64,000 nt of DNA from Clostridium neonatale (GCF_001458595.1 NZ_LN890325.1:324-64323), one strand, 5' to 3'; numbered from the stretch's first letter, positions 1 through 12,824 are shown. Program-made: numbers and translations. Notes: generated by a model not told the origin, from the letters alone.

Positions 1-695
<695 letters not shown>

Positions 696-810
696 AAGTT
701 TAATCTTTGCTCTTACTCTTATAAAAGAATTGCTGGTTTACTAATTGTTTATTATATTCTGTTCAATTTTCAAAGACCATTTTCTTTTTCATAACTTTCG
801 TTATTACTTT

Positions 811-826
811 GTCGCCCTCAAGCGAC
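811..826 (-). other. Hairpin in the 16S rRNA leader
   Basis: GTCGCCCTCAAGCGAC can fold into a short GC-containing stem on the minus-strand transcript between the promoter and the 16S 5' end. Its position fits a leader or processing hairpin. Its role is inferred only. Confidence 0.35.
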
Positions 827-832
827 TTTCTT

Positions 833-861
833 AGTTTAACACCGCTTTTTACATCTGTCAA
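833..861 (-). promoter_or_regulatory. Predicted rRNA operon promoter
   Basis: On the minus strand TTGACA (856-861) is followed after exactly 17 nt by TAAACT (833-838), a near-consensus sigma-A promoter about 135 nt upstream of the 16S 5' end. The interval 696-1256 contains no supported gene. It holds this promoter, a leader hairpin, a 12-bp palindrome at 954-982 and the gyrA terminator. Confidence 0.75.
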
Positions 862-953
862 CAACTTTTTTTATTTTTTTTATTTGCATCAAACTTTACA
901 ATTGATACTTAAAAGTTTTGCCCTCAGTTCCTAGCGACGTATTACATAATAAC

Positions 954-982
954 ACATGTATTAATCCGATATTAATACATGT
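954..982. repeat. 12-bp perfect inverted repeat upstream of the rrn promoter
   Basis: ACATGTATTAAT (954-965) and its exact reverse complement (971-982) are separated by 5 nt. The repeat lies about 95 nt upstream of the rRNA promoter and has no T-tract on either side, so an operator or cruciform is as likely as a terminator. No function can be assigned from sequence. Confidence 0.5.
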
Positions 983-1215
983 TCTTATTTTTGTTAGATT
1001 ATTATTATATATCTTTCATTTTCTTTATCTTTCTAAGTTTTTTATATAATGATACACCTGGATAGTAGTACATAGTATACTCCATATATCTTGCTTACAT
1101 TCTTCTCTAAAGAATAAACAGATACCCTTTTTTATTGAATATCTTTTTAAAACTCTAGTATTTTTATTTAATACTAATCTTAACTATATTCTACAATAAT
1201 ATTCTTCTATGAAAT

Positions 1216-1250
1216 TAAAGAAGGTAATTAATGATTAATTACCTTCTTTA
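1216..1250 (-). terminator. Probable terminator after gyrA
   Basis: A 16-bp perfect stem (1216-1231 and 1235-1250) with a 3-nt loop lies a few bases past the gyrA stop. On the minus strand it is followed by a mixed A/T stretch and only a weak T-tract, so termination is likely but not textbook. Confidence 0.6.
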
Positions 1251-1256
1251 TTAATA

Positions 1257-3743
1257 TTATTCTTCTATTGGTCTTTCATCTTTCTGTTCTATAACTTCTG
1301 AATCAATTTCTTCTTTTTCATCATCATTACTTAATATTTTCGCTATAGCAACTACTTTTTCAGTATCACTAGTTCTCATTAAAGTTACACCCATTGCAGA
1401 TCTACTTGTAACTGAAATATCTGATACATTAATTCTTATAGCTACACCACTAGAGTTTATAAGCATTAACTCATCATCAACCTTACAAACTGTAGCACCT
1501 ACTAATTTTCCTGTTTTTTCACTAATTTTATATGTGATTAAACCTACCCCACCTCTATTTTGAACTTTATATTCTTTTATAGGTGTTCTTTTTCCAAATC
1601 CATTTTCACTTATTACTAACAATTCTTCATCATCAACTGCGATATCCATACATACAGCTATATCATCGTCTTTTAAGTTAATTGCTTTTACTCCTGATGC
1701 CGTTCTACCCATAGCTCTAACATTTTGCTCATTAAATCTAACAGCATATCCATTCTGTGTTACTACTATGATATTAGCATCTCCGTAAGTGTTTTTAACT
1801 TTAAGAAGCTCATCCCCATCTTTTAAGCTTATAGCAATTAATCCATTCTTTCTTAGATTTTTAAATTCACTTATATGTGTTTTCTTAACTATACCTTGTT
1901 TAGTTCCCATAAATAGGAATCCCTCTTTTTTACCATCTGCTACAGTTAATACAGTTTGAATCTTTTCATCTTGTTCTATTGCTATAAGATTTATTATATT
2001 AGTACCCTTTGCCTGTCTTCCTGCCTCAGGTATTTCATATGCTCTTAATTTATATACACGTCCTCTATTAGTAAAGAATAGTACATCAGAATGAGTAGAT
2101 GTTATCATAATATGCTCAACAAAGTCATCCTCTTTAGTTGTCATAGCTTGAATTCCTTTTCCACCTCTTCTTTGTGATGAATATGTATCAGAAGGAATTC
2201 TCTTTATATATCCAGAATTAGTTAATGTTATTACAACTTCTTCTTCTTGTATAAGATCCTCAATGTCAATTTCATTTACTACTTTTTCAATTTTAGATCT
2301 TCTCTCATCTGAATATTTATTTTTTATTTCTATTAGTTCGTCTTTTATTACTCCTAATAGTTTTTCTTCACTAGCCAATATAGAATTCAAATATTCTATT
2401 AATTTCATTAATTCATTATACTCTTCTTCAATCTTATCTCTTTCTAATCCTGTTAGTCTTCTAAGTCTCATTTCTAATATAGCTTGAGACTGCTTTTCTG
2501 ATAGACCAAATCTTTCCATTAAAGTATTTTTAGCTATTTCAGTAGTCTTAGAATTTCTTATAATGCTTATAACTTCATCAATGTTATCTAAAGCTATTTT
2601 TAATCCTTCTAAGATATGTGCCCTAGCTTCTGCTTTATTTAGATCAAATACAGTTCTCCTTGTTACAACTTCTTTTTGGAAATCTATATAGTTTGATAAT
2701 ATTTCTTTTAAATTTAATACTCTTGGCTCATTATCAACTAATGCCAGCATTATAACTCCAAATGTATCTTGAAGTTTTGTATGTTTATACAAAAGATTTA
2801 ATACAACACTTGGATTTGCATCTTTTTTTAGTTCTATAACAATTCTCATGCCTTCTCTATCTGACTCATCTCTTAAATCAGATATTCCAGTAATCTTTTT
2901 ATCTTTTACTAAATCAGCAATATTTTCTATAAGTCTAGCCTTATTAACTTGATAAGGTATCTCAGTAACAATTATTCTATGTCGTCCACTCTCTTCTTCT
3001 ATTTCTGCATCTGCTCTAACAACAATTTTTCCTTTCCCAGTTTCATATGCAGCTCTTATTCCTGCCTTTCCCATGATTATTCCACCAGTAGGAAAGTCTG
3101 GACCTTTTATTTTAGTCATAAGATCTAGAACACTTGTTTCCGGATTATCAATAAGCATAATAGTCCCATCAATTATTTCGCCTAAATTATGTGGTGGTAT
3201 GTTAGTTGCCATACCAACAGCTATTCCAGATGAACCATTTACTAAAAGATTAGGAAATCTTGATGGTAAAACTACTGGTTCTTGTTCTTCTCCATCAAAA
3301 TTAGGCATAAAGTCAACAGTATTCTTATTAATATCCCTTAATATCTCTACAGATATTTTATTCATCTTTGCTTCTGTATATCTCATAGCAGCTGCACTAT
3401 CACCATCTACAGAACCGAAGTTTCCATGACCATCAACAAGCATATATCTCATTGAGAAGTCTTGTGCCATTCTTACTAATGCATCATAAACTGAACTATC
3501 ACCATGAGGATGATATTTACCTAATACGTCTCCGACTATTCTTGCACATTTTCTATAGCCCTTTTCTGGTGTTAATCCTAATCCTTGTAGCGAATATAGT
3601 ATTCTTCTATGAACTGGCTTTAATCCATCTCTTACATCTGGAAGAGCACGACCAACTATAACGCTCATAGCATAGTCTATATAGCATTTTTTCATCTCTT
3701 TGTTTATATCTACAGGTATAACTTTTCCCTCATTAAAATCCAT
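1257..3743 (-). CDS. gyrA: DNA gyrase subunit A
   Basis: This is the GyrA breakage-reunion subunit of type II topoisomerase, which with GyrB introduces negative supercoils. The protein is about 828 aa. The catalytic tyrosine lies in [10 protein letters not shown] near residue 122. The quinolone region [10 protein letters not shown] keeps Ser83 and Asp87 in E. coli-like numbering, the usual sensitive state. The C-terminal half holds repeated beta-pinwheel blades, with the GyrA-box-like QRRGGKG at the start of that region. The ATG at 3743 is chosen because GAGGTG precedes it at good spacing; an in-frame GTG 9 nt upstream overlaps that Shine-Dalgarno site. The gene lies 25 nt after gyrB and is probably cotranscribed with it. 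Confidence 0.98.
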   Translation of the reverse strand: MDFNEGKVIPVDINKEMKKCYIDYAMSVIVGRALPDVRDGLKPVHRRILYSLQGLGLTPEKGYRKCARIVGDVLGKYHPHGDSSVYDALVRMAQDFSMRYMLVDGHGNFGSVDGDSAAAMRYTEAKMNKISVEILRDINKNTVDFMPNFDGEEQEPVVLPSRFPNLLVNGSSGIAVGMATNIPPHNLGEIIDGTIMLIDNPETSVLDLMTKIKGPDFPTGGIIMGKAGIRAAYETGKGKIVVRADAEIEEESGRHRIIVTEIPYQVNKARLIENIADLVKDKKITGISDLRDESDREGMRIVIELKKDANPSVVLNLLYKHTKLQDTFGVIMLALVDNEPRVLNLKEILSNYIDFQKEVVTRRTVFDLNKAEARAHILEGLKIALDNIDEVISIIRNSKTTEIAKNTLMERFGLSEKQSQAILEMRLRRLTGLERDKIEEEYNELMKLIEYLNSILASEEKLLGVIKDELIEIKNKYSDERRSKIEKVVNEIDIEDLIQEEEVVITLTNSGYIKRIPSDTYSSQRRGGKGIQAMTTKEDDFVEHIMITSTHSDVLFFTNRGRVYKLRAYEIPEAGRQAKGTNIINLIAIEQDEKIQTVLTVADGKKEGFLFMGTKQGIVKKTHISEFKNLRKNGLIAISLKDGDELLKVKNTYGDANIIVVTQNGYAVRFNEQNVRAMGRTASGVKAINLKDDDIAVCMDIAVDDEELLVISENGFGKRTPIKEYKVQNRGGVGLITYKISEKTGKLVGATVCKVDDELMLINSSGVAIRINVSDISVTSRSAMGVTLMRTSDTEKVVAIAKILSNDDEKEEIDSEVIEQKDERPIEE

Positions 3744-3768
3744 GTACTTCACCTCATATTATTCAGTA

Positions 3769-5688
<1,920 letters not shown>

Positions 5689-5709
5689 CTATAACTAATA
5701 ATTTTAAAA

Positions 5710-5961
5710 CTATATTATACCAATTCTCTTTGTTAATGTTGTAGAAGATATAGGTGATAAATATATCTTACTCACATTATCTACTTCTGCCAAAATAAAT
5801 GATTTTGGATTTTCATTTGATATTCTTTCAACAAATCCATCTTCTTCTGCAAGCCTTAAAAATTGTATTGTATCAGATCCATACATTGCCCTATCTAAGT
5901 CGAATATTCCAATTATATTGTCTATAGAAATTACTATATTTTCACCTAAATGTAAAAACAT
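5710..5961 (-). CDS. remB: RemB/YaaB family (DUF370) regulator
   Basis: This small protein of 83 aa matches the RemB/YaaB (DUF370) family found between recF and gyrB in firmicutes. Family hallmarks are the N-terminal MFLHLGENIVISIDNIIGIF and the C-terminal TLTKRIG. In Bacillus, RemA/RemB-type proteins act as DNA-binding regulators of matrix genes; here the function is inferred from family and position. It lies 13 nt downstream of recF and just upstream of gyrB, so cotranscription is likely. Confidence 0.88.
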   Translation of the reverse strand: MFLHLGENIVISIDNIIGIFDLDRAMYGSDTIQFLRLAEEDGFVERISNENPKSFILAEVDNVSKIYLSPISSTTLTKRIGII

Positions 5962-5974
5962 TTTTAAACCTCCT

Positions 5975-7060
5975 TTAATCGATTATTTTTCCATTATAAA
6001 CATTGAAAATCTTCCCATTGTTATCTAGATAATCTTTTAAATCTTCAATTCCTGTACTGGTTATTATAGTTTGGATATCTTTGATAGTACTTAATATATA
6101 TTTTTTTCTATTTCCATCAAGTTCTGAAAGTACATCATCCAATAATAAAACTGGATATTCCCCTGTAGTTTCTTTAATTATCTTTAAAGAGGAAAACTTT
6201 ATGGTTAGAATTGCTGTTCTTTGTTGTCCTTGCGAGCCAAATGTTTTCACATCTATTCCATTAATAAAAATATTAAAATCATCTCTATGTGGACCTATCA
6301 AAGTTAAACCACGTTCTCTATCCTTATTCAAATTATTTCTTAACTTCAACAAAAAATTCGACTTTATATCATTCACTTCTCCTATTGTTGAAGTATATTT
6401 AAGATTGATATTTTCTTTTCCCGATGTTATCTCATTATGTATATCATTACCATAATAATTTATCTTATCTATATATTTTAACCGTTCTTTTATAATATAA
6501 TCAGCATATTGGGCTAATTGTAAATTATATACCTCAATAAATTCATTATCTAAGGTTCTATTCTTTAATAGTGTATTACGTTCATTTAACACTTTATTAT
6601 ATTGAACTAAATTAAAATAATATTTTTTATTTATTTGGGATATTTCCATGTCTAATAATCTTCGTCTCAAGCTTGGAGATTCTTTTATTACTTTTAAATC
6701 CTCTGGAGAAAACATAACAACATTAAAGCTACCAAATAGCTCATCAATCTTACTAACCTTAATTGAATTAACTTTAATAGCTTTCTTTCCATTTCTCAAT
6801 ATATTTATGTCTATTTTTTTATCCAATCTACTTTTGCCAACGAGAATACTTATATAAGCATTCTCGTTATTCCACTTTATGAGTTCTTTATCTCTAGATG
6901 TTCTATGTGATTTAGCAAAAGCACAATAATATACAGCCTCTAAGATATTTGTTTTACCTTGAGCGTTATCACCTTTAAAAACATTAACGTTTCTACTTAA
7001 ATTTAACTGTAGGCTTTCATAATTTCTATAATTGATTAAACTTATATTTTTAATATACAT
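5975..7060 (-). CDS. recF: DNA replication and repair protein RecF
   Basis: RecF is an SMC-like ATPase that helps load RecA at gaps. The protein is about 361 aa. The Walker A GDNAQGKTNILEAVYY is near residue 33, the signature GSQGQQRTAILTIK is in the C-terminal third, and the Walker B VLLLDDVLSELD follows it. The ATG at 7060 is preferred because an AGGTG site precedes it; the in-frame GTG 9 nt further upstream overlaps that site. It is in the canonical dnaA-dnaN-S4-recF order. Confidence 0.96.
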   Translation of the reverse strand: MYIKNISLINYRNYESLQLNLSRNVNVFKGDNAQGKTNILEAVYYCAFAKSHRTSRDKELIKWNNENAYISILVGKSRLDKKIDINILRNGKKAIKVNSIKVSKIDELFGSFNVVMFSPEDLKVIKESPSLRRRLLDMEISQINKKYYFNLVQYNKVLNERNTLLKNRTLDNEFIEVYNLQLAQYADYIIKERLKYIDKINYYGNDIHNEITSGKENINLKYTSTIGEVNDIKSNFLLKLRNNLNKDRERGLTLIGPHRDDFNIFINGIDVKTFGSQGQQRTAILTIKFSSLKIIKETTGEYPVLLLDDVLSELDGNRKKYILSTIKDIQTIITSTGIEDLKDYLDNNGKIFNVYNGKIID

Positions 7061-7122
7061 GTAATGCACCTATAACAATTATAACATAAATATAATAATA
7101 AATTTTACTATACTTTTTATAA

Positions 7123-7329
7123 CTATATAATTTTATAATCGATGTTATCAAAATTTACAACATCACCTTTTATTAACTTTTTACCTCTTTGAGTACAAAT
7201 TTCCCCATTAACACTAACTAATCCATCTTGTATTAAAAATTTTGCCTCTGCTCCTGATCCAACAATAGCTGCCCACTTTAAAAATGCATCTAATTTTATA
7301 ATTTCCGTATTAATTGATACCTCATTCAT
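7123..7329 (-). CDS. yaaA: S4-domain RNA-binding protein (YaaA/RlbA type)
   Basis: This 68-aa protein consists almost entirely of an S4 RNA-binding domain: IKLDAFLKWAAIVGSGAEAK, then GLVSVNGEICTQRGKKLIKG. It is the conserved small gene between dnaN and recF in firmicutes, whose Bacillus homologue is implicated in ribosome assembly. Only a weak Shine-Dalgarno is visible before the ATG, so it may depend on translation or transcription from dnaN, 36 nt upstream. Confidence 0.88.
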   Translation of the reverse strand: MNEVSINTEIIKLDAFLKWAAIVGSGAEAKFLIQDGLVSVNGEICTQRGKKLIKGDVVNFDNIDYKII

Positions 7330-7365
7330 TTTTACGCATAAATATACCTATGTATACTTTTCTCC

Positions 7366-8466
7366 TTATCTCATCAATCTAACTGGTAATACCAAGTATT
7401 TAGAATTTTCATTATCTTTTTCTTCAAGTACACACGGAGTAATTCCAGATGTCATTTTCATTAATACATCATCACTTTCAATGTTCTTCAACACATCTAA
7501 AAGGTATCTAGAATTAAATGCAATTTCTATTTGCTCACCTTGCAATTTTATTTCTATTTCTTCTCTTACCTTTCCCAATTGAGAATTCGAAGTTATTATT
7601 AGATTATCTTGTTGGAAGTCTAATTTAATTAAATTGGTATTACCATCCTTAGCCATTAGTGAAGCTCTCTCAATGGCATTTTGTAATTCTTGTCTGTTAA
7701 CATTGACTAATAATTTGTGTTCTTGAGGTAAAAGTGAAGTATAATTTATATATTTTCCTTCTAATAACCTAGAAATTATTTTAGTTTTTTCTAAATTAAA
7801 TAATATATGATTATCGGTAAATGTAATATCTACTATGTCATCAATATCTTCTAATATTTTAGACACTTCATTTAATGTTTTTCCTGGTATAACAACTTCT
7901 ATATCCATATCGCTATCTAAAAATTCACTTCTAATTGCCAATCTATATCCATCAAGTGCAACTAAATTTAAATTTTTATTCTTAACTTCAAATAAGATTC
8001 CTTGTAGTATAGGTCTAGTTTCGTCTTGAGCTATAGCAAAAGATGTTCCTTTAATCATGTTTTTTAGTATATTTTGATTAACTGATATTTTTAAATTTTC
8101 ATTTATTTGAGGTAATTCTGGATATTCAGTAGTATTCATATAAACTACATCAAATACTGATTTTTCACAAGTTATTTTAATTAATTGATTTTCTATTGTT
8201 TCTATTTTTATTGTTGAGTTAGGTAATTTTCTTATTATTTCTCCAAATATTTTAGCATCTATAACAATAGATCCCTCTTCTATAATATCTGCATCAACAA
8301 CTGTTTGTATACTAACATCCATATCAGAACCTATTAATGTCAAACCTGAATTATTAGCTTTTATATAAATTCCTTCTAAAATAGGCATTGTTGATTTTCC
8401 TGTTATTGCTTTTTGTACTATAGAAATTCCTTCTAAAAATTTTTGTTTTTCACATTTAAAGATCAT
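7366..8466 (-). CDS. dnaN: DNA polymerase III beta subunit (sliding clamp)
   Basis: The sliding clamp tethers DNA polymerase III to DNA. The protein is 366 aa, the normal size for three clamp domains. It begins MIFKCEKQKFLEGISIVQKA and ends VLPVRLMR, the typical clamp C-terminus. A strong AAGGAGG precedes the ATG. It lies between dnaA and the S4 gene, separated from dnaA by a 260-bp intergenic region with DnaA boxes. Confidence 0.97.
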   Translation of the reverse strand: MIFKCEKQKFLEGISIVQKAITGKSTMPILEGIYIKANNSGLTLIGSDMDVSIQTVVDADIIEEGSIVIDAKIFGEIIRKLPNSTIKIETIENQLIKITCEKSVFDVVYMNTTEYPELPQINENLKISVNQNILKNMIKGTSFAIAQDETRPILQGILFEVKNKNLNLVALDGYRLAIRSEFLDSDMDIEVVIPGKTLNEVSKILEDIDDIVDITFTDNHILFNLEKTKIISRLLEGKYINYTSLLPQEHKLLVNVNRQELQNAIERASLMAKDGNTNLIKLDFQQDNLIITSNSQLGKVREEIEIKLQGEQIEIAFNSRYLLDVLKNIESDDVLMKMTSGITPCVLEEKDNENSKYLVLPVRLMR

Positions 8467-8499
8467 GAGTTATCCTCCTTATTTTATTAACAAGATTTA

Positions 8500-8693
8500 A
8501 AAAAATATATAGATAAATATATAGATATTTATTAGTAATAATAGTAGTAGGAGCTGTTAATTTGTTGATAAGTACTCTAATCTAAGAGAAATCAACAGAA
8601 TTTTATGCAAAAATAGTGTGGATAATTTATTGATAATCTTATTATGTTATCCACAGTTATTAACATTCAATTATCTTTTTTATGTTATCCACA
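8500..8693. promoter_or_regulatory. oriC: oriC part 1: DnaA boxes plus DnaA-trio-like tract between dnaA and dnaN
   Basis: Three perfect DnaA boxes are visible: TGTGGATAA at 8617-8625, and TTATCCACA at 8647-8655 and 8685-8693. A one-mismatch box TGTTGATAA is at 8563-8571. Next to it six consecutive TAG/TAA triplets (8533-8550) are followed leftwards by an A/T-only stretch (8500-8532). This resembles the DnaA-box, GC-containing spacer, DnaA-trio, unwinding-region order of the basal unwinding system known from Bacillus subtilis. The role is inferred from that similarity. Confidence 0.8.
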
Positions 8694-8726
8694 ATATATG
8701 ATAAAGTTATTATATACAGCTGTTAA

Positions 8727-10076
8727 TTAATTTTGAGTTAGCTTTTTAGTTATATTATTTACAGTATGTTGTAGTGTGTCATCAGTCTTCAAATTTTCAG
8801 AGATCTTCTCGTATGCATGTATAACAGTTGTATGATCTCTTCCGCCAAATTCTTCTCCTATTTTAGGCAAAGACATATCCGTTAGTTTTCTACTAAGATA
8901 CATTGCTATCTGCCTAGGATATGCAACGCTTCTTGTTCTTCTTTGGGATTTCAAATCTTCTATACGAAGATTATAATAACTTGCAACAATGTCTTGAATT
9001 GCATCTATAGTTACATGTTTTCCTTGCTTTTTAGATATTATGTCTTTTAAAGCTTCAGTAGCTAAATCTACACTAACTTCTCTATTAGTTAAAGACGAAT
9101 ACGCTATTATTCGTATTAACGCTCCTTCAAGTTCTCTTATGTTTGATTTTATCTTACTAGCTATATATCCCATAACGTCATTTGCAACATTTAAATTTTC
9201 AACATCTGCTTTCTTTTTCAAAATTGCCATTCTAGTTTCAAAATCAGGAACTTGAATATCTGCTATTAATCCCCATTCAAATCTTGATCTAAGTCTATCC
9301 TCAAGTGTTGGAATTTCTTTTGGTGGCCTATCAGATGATAGAATAATTTGCTTATTTGCATCATGTAATGCGTTAAAGGTATGGAAAAATTCTTCTTGTG
9401 TACGTTCTTTACCAGCTATAAATTGGATATCATCTATTAATAAAACATCTACATTTCTATATTTACTTCTGAATTCTTCATTTTTATCATCTTTTATGGC
9501 ATTAATTAATTCATTAGTAAATTTTTCAGATGATACATAAACAACCTTTGCATTAGGATTACTCTCTAAAATATAATGTCCTATCGCATGCATAAGGTGC
9601 GTTTTTCCGAGTCCAACACCTCCATATATAAATAAAGGATTGTATGCTTTAGCTGGTGCTTCAGCAACTGCTAATGATGCTGCATGAGCAAATCTATTGC
9701 TATTACCAATAACAAATGAATTAAAAGTGTACTTTGGATTAAGTGTTGATGACATTTCATCATTAACTATAATTGATCTAGTTGGTTTATCTGATTTTAT
9801 TTTTGAGTTTTCTTTATCAGAAGCATCAGAAAGTATTACAAATTCAATATCATATAACTTTGAACAAACAGCTTTAATTGAATTTGCAACTAAATCTTTA
9901 TATCTTTTATTTAAAATGTCTTGAGTAAATGAGTTAGGAACACTTATTTTTATGCTAGTATTAGACATCGATATTGGTTGACAGCTTTTTATCCAAGTAT
10001 TAAAGCTAACTTCACTTAGTTCACTTTTTATAATATTTAGGGTTTTTTCCCAAAGGTTATTTAGATCGGTATCCAT
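8727..10076 (-). CDS. dnaA: Chromosomal replication initiator DnaA
   Basis: DnaA is the AAA+ initiator that binds DnaA boxes and melts the origin. The protein is 449 aa. Domain I spans the first ~80 residues. The Walker [16 protein letters not shown] is near residue 152, and the Walker [16 protein letters not shown] follows. The C-terminal helix-turn-helix signature [15 protein letters not shown] recognises DnaA boxes. GGAGG precedes the ATG. DnaA boxes both upstream and downstream fit autoregulation and a bipartite origin. Confidence 0.98.
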   Translation of the reverse strand: MDTDLNNLWEKTLNIIKSELSEVSFNTWIKSCQPISMSNTSIKISVPNSFTQDILNKRYKDLVANSIKAVCSKLYDIEFVILSDASDKENSKIKSDKPTRSIIVNDEMSSTLNPKYTFNSFVIGNSNRFAHAASLAVAEAPAKAYNPLFIYGGVGLGKTHLMHAIGHYILESNPNAKVVYVSSEKFTNELINAIKDDKNEEFRSKYRNVDVLLIDDIQFIAGKERTQEEFFHTFNALHDANKQIILSSDRPPKEIPTLEDRLRSRFEWGLIADIQVPDFETRMAILKKKADVENLNVANDVMGYIASKIKSNIRELEGALIRIIAYSSLTNREVSVDLATEALKDIISKKQGKHVTIDAIQDIVASYYNLRIEDLKSQRRTRSVAYPRQIAMYLSRKLTDMSLPKIGEEFGGRDHTTVIHAYEKISENLKTDDTLQHTVNNITKKLTQN

Positions 10077-10084
10077 TTATGTTC

Positions 10085-10470
10085 CTCCAAATAAATAAAT
10101 TAAAATTTTTTATTTATACATTATGTACATATTATCAACATAGATATTAACATATTATATTTATTTACAATTATGTATATAAGTATACTAACATGTTAAT
10201 AATTATGTTTATGAAATCAGATATTTATAAATAATGCACAACATTATGAAATTTGTTATAAACAAGGTATATTGCTGAATAATAGAGGGGTTCTATAAAT
10301 AATTCATAATAAAACAAACAAGTTATGCACAATTTTATCAACAGGTGTGGATAAGTTTTACATTTAAAAGGTTATTCACAATAGTATATTTATCATAACA
10401 TAAGTAAAACTACTTATTCAATAAGTTATCCACAAAAAAACTGTCATCAATTTATAATTATCAACAAATA
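10085..10470. promoter_or_regulatory. oriC: oriC part 2: DnaA-box region between dnaA and rpmH
   Basis: The 504-bp dnaA-rpmH spacer carries two perfect DnaA boxes, TGTGGATAA at 10346-10354 and TTATCCACA at 10426-10434. Several near matches are also present: TTATGCACA 10323-10331, TTATCAACA 10335-10343, TTATTCACA 10372-10380 and TTATCAACA 10458-10466. The left half (10085-10240) is extremely AT-rich. Transcription diverges here. The dnaA promoter must lie in this interval but could not be placed confidently. Confidence 0.85.
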
Positions 10471-10580
10471 TTGTTTTCTTGACAGGATTTTAGTATCTAT
10501 ATATAATAGAAAGGTAAAATTTAAAATCGTGATATTATAGTTTTGACTATAAAATATTATTTTAAGGGGGTGCATGTATA

Positions 10581-10715
10581 ATGTTCATGACTTATCAACC
10601 TAAAAAGAGACAAAGAAAAAAAGAACATGGTTTCAGAAAAAGAATGAGCACTCAATCAGGAAGAAACATTCTTAGAAACAGAAGAAGAAAAGGAAGAAAA
10701 AAATTAACAGCTTAA
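10581..10715 (+). CDS. rpmH: 50S ribosomal protein L34
   Basis: The gene encodes a 44-aa basic protein starting [18 protein letters not shown] and ending GRKKLTA, unmistakably L34 of the large ribosomal subunit. The length equals the family norm. GGGGG precedes the ATG. It opens the rightward rpmH-rnpA-yidD-yidC-jag run that flanks the origin. A terminator-like hairpin follows within a few bases, so downstream genes are probably expressed by partial read-through. Confidence 0.97.
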   Translation: MFMTYQPKKRQRKKEHGFRKRMSTQSGRNILRNRRRKGRKKLTA

Positions 10716-10740
10716 GGGCCGCAATAAGTGGCCTTTTTTC
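10716..10740 (+). terminator. Terminator/attenuator after rpmH
   Basis: GGCCGC and GTGGCC pair (6 bp with one G-T pair and a 5-nt loop) and are followed by TTTTTT. It lies directly after the rpmH stop and 36 nt before rnpA, the usual place for partial termination that sets the L34 to RNase P ratio. Confidence 0.8.
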
Positions 10741-10776
10741 TGCAAATGCAGGAAAAAAAGGAGTTTGTGAATATCT

Positions 10777-11163
10777 ATGATTTATAGATTAAAAAAAAAT
10801 TTTGAATTTATGACTCTATACAGAAGAGGAAAATCTTTTGCAAATGATATATTAGTTATGTATATACTTAAAAATAAGAGGAATAAGAATAATGATTTGG
10901 GTTATTATAGCAAAATAGGTATATCTGTTAGTAAAAAAGTAGGAAATAGTGTTGTTAGAAGTAGATGTAAAAGATTAATAAGTGAAAGCTTTAGATTAAA
11001 CTATGAAAATGTAAAAAAAGGATACGATTTTGTTTTTATTGCTAGAAAACCATTAAAAGATAAAAGCTATTTTGAGGTTGAAAAAGCAATGCAAAATTTA
11101 TTAAAAAAGGCAGGCTTATATAATAATGAAGAAAATATTGATAAGTCTAATAAAATTTTATAG
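10777..11163 (+). CDS. rnpA: Ribonuclease P protein component
   Basis: This is the protein subunit of RNase P, which matures tRNA 5' ends. It is 128 aa and very basic. The conserved RNA-binding segment reads [19 protein letters not shown] in the middle of the protein (RNR-type motif), and the N-terminal [16 protein letters not shown] is typical. The 3' end overlaps yidD by 38 nt, implying translational coupling. Confidence 0.96.
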   Translation: MIYRLKKNFEFMTLYRRGKSFANDILVMYILKNKRNKNNDLGYYSKIGISVSKKVGNSVVRSRCKRLISESFRLNYENVKKGYDFVFIARKPLKDKSYFEVEKAMQNLLKKAGLYNNEENIDKSNKIL

Positions 11164-11335
11164 GAAATATATTTCACCAGCAAAACCTTCGTGCTGTAGA
11201 TTTACGCCAACCTGTTCACAATATGCTCTTGATGCTATAAACAAATATGGAGCATTAAAAGGTGGAATAATGGCATTTTACAGAATACTTAGATGTAATC
11301 CTTTTTGTAAGGGTGGATATGATCCGGTAAAGTAA
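11126..11335 (+). CDS. yidD: Membrane protein insertion efficiency factor YidD
   Basis: A 69-aa protein with the diagnostic cysteine-containing core [17 protein letters not shown] and [12 protein letters not shown]. YidD family members assist YidC-dependent membrane insertion at the inner face of the membrane. The gene starts inside rnpA and precedes yidC, the conserved order. The length is usual for the family. Confidence 0.96.
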   Translation: MKKILISLIKFYRKYISPAKPSCCRFTPTCSQYALDAINKYGALKGGIMAFYRILRCNPFCKGGYDPVK

Positions 11336-11357
11336 GGCGTAGGAGGGAGTTTAATTA

Positions 11358-12134
11358 ATGTTTCAAAAGATAGTTGACTTTTTGGCTTCTATATTTAATT
11401 ATTTGTATGAATTTGTTCATGTACAAATGGGAATATCTGATAAGGGTATTTCTTATGTTTTAGCTATTTTTATATTTACTTTAATAATAAGACTATTAAT
11501 ATTACCATTAAATATAAAGTCTGCAAAATCAACAAGAGGTATGCAGAAAATTCAGCCAGAAGTTAAGAAACTTCAAGAAAAGTATAAAAATGATCCACAA
11601 AAAATGAATGAAGAAGTAATGAAACTATATAAAGAAAACAATGTTAGTTTAACAGGTGGATGTTTACCTTCTTTATTACCATTACCAATATTAATGGCTT
11701 TATATTGGGTTTTTATGGGGATAAACGATTTAGATGGAGTTCCGTTTTTATGGCTTAAAAGTTTAGGTGGACCAGACCAATTGTTTATATTACCTGTGTT
11801 AGCAGCATTAACAACTTATCTACCATCATATTTAATGACAAAAGCTCAACCAAGTCCAGCGGAAGGTGGAATGGATATGAGAACTATGAATTTTGTTATG
11901 GCCGGAATGATGGGATTCATGTCTATAAAATTTAAATCAATATTAGTTTTATACTGGATTATGGGAAATGCAATTCAAGCTGTTCAAACATATTTCTTGA
12001 ATTATAGACCAGCTATGGAAGAAATGAAAAAGACACAAGTTAATGAATCAGAAAGTAAAAAAGAAAAGTTTTCAATGAATATTGATGAACCTAAGAATTT
12101 AGCTAGTACTAAAAAGAAAAAAAAGAAAAAATAA
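11358..12134 (+). CDS. yidC: Membrane protein insertase YidC/Oxa1
   Basis: This 258-aa polytopic membrane insertase of the short Gram-positive type integrates proteins with or without the Sec translocon. Hydrophobic segments appear near residues 29-49, 99-120, 137-157 and 176-205. The conserved hydrophilic-groove arginine lies in the segment IIRLLILPLNIKSAKS. The tail is lysine-rich, fitting ribosome contact. No lipobox is evident at the N terminus. It sits between yidD and jag. Confidence 0.95.
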   Translation: MFQKIVDFLASIFNYLYEFVHVQMGISDKGISYVLAIFIFTLIIRLLILPLNIKSAKSTRGMQKIQPEVKKLQEKYKNDPQKMNEEVMKLYKENNVSLTGGCLPSLLPLPILMALYWVFMGINDLDGVPFLWLKSLGGPDQLFILPVLAALTTYLPSYLMTKAQPSPAEGGMDMRTMNFVMAGMMGFMSIKFKSILVLYWIMGNAIQAVQTYFLNYRPAMEEMKKTQVNESESKKEKFSMNIDEPKNLASTKKKKKKK

Positions 12135-12173
12135 TAAGAATTTTTTATTACTCTTAGGGTGGTGAATTGATAT

Positions 12174-12797
12174 ATGAAATCAATTGAAGTAGAAGGTAAA
12201 AATATTGAGGATGCTTTAGAAAAGGCGTTGAATGAGCTTAATACTACTAAGGAAAAGATTAATTTTGAAATTATAGATCCAGGAGCTAAAGGATTATTCA
12301 ATGTTATTGGATTTAAGCCTGCTAGGATTAGGGTTTCAATGAAATACGATTATATAGAGGAAGCAAGAAAATTTATAGCTAATATACTTAAATGTGTGGG
12401 ATTAACAGCAGAAATATCTATTACAGAAAAAGATGATGCTATAAATATTAATCTTTATGGCAAGAAGATGGGATTAATAATTGGATATAGAGGCGAGACA
12501 TTAGATTCAATCCAATATTTGTTATCACTAGTAGTTAATAAGTCACATGATATTCCTCATAAGAAGGTTATACTTGATACTGAAAATTACCGAAGCAAAA
12601 GAGAAGAAACTCTTAAAGGTGTGGCTATAAAATCAGCTAATAGAGTTATAAAAACAAGAAAAACACTAAAATTAGAGCCTATGAATCCTTATGAAAGAAG
12701 AATAATTCATTTTGCTCTTCAAGATAACAATTTAGTTAATACATATAGTGAAGGTGAAGAGCCGTTTAGAAGGATTGTTATAGAACCTAATAATTAG
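12174..12797 (+). CDS. jag: RNA-binding protein Jag/KhpB (Jag_N, KH and R3H domains)
   Basis: The protein is 207 aa. An N-terminal Jag domain (SIEVEGKNIEDALEKALNEL) is followed by a KH domain (GKKMGLIIGYRGETLDSIQY) and a C-terminal R3H domain (MNPYERRIIHFALQ, EGEEPFRRIVI). Homologues (KhpB/EloR) bind RNA and influence cell elongation. GGTGGTG precedes the ATG. It is the last gene before a strong terminator. Confidence 0.95.
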   Translation: MKSIEVEGKNIEDALEKALNELNTTKEKINFEIIDPGAKGLFNVIGFKPARIRVSMKYDYIEEARKFIANILKCVGLTAEISITEKDDAININLYGKKMGLIIGYRGETLDSIQYLLSLVVNKSHDIPHKKVILDTENYRSKREETLKGVAIKSANRVIKTRKTLKLEPMNPYERRIIHFALQDNNLVNTYSEGEEPFRRIVIEPNN

Positions 12798-12824
12798 AAG
12801 AAAGCCTAGAGGCTTTCTTTTTTT
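12798..12824 (+). terminator. Terminator after jag
   Basis: GAAAGCC and GGCTTTC form a short-loop stem followed by a run of seven T. It ends the rpmH-jag group. Confidence 0.88.
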
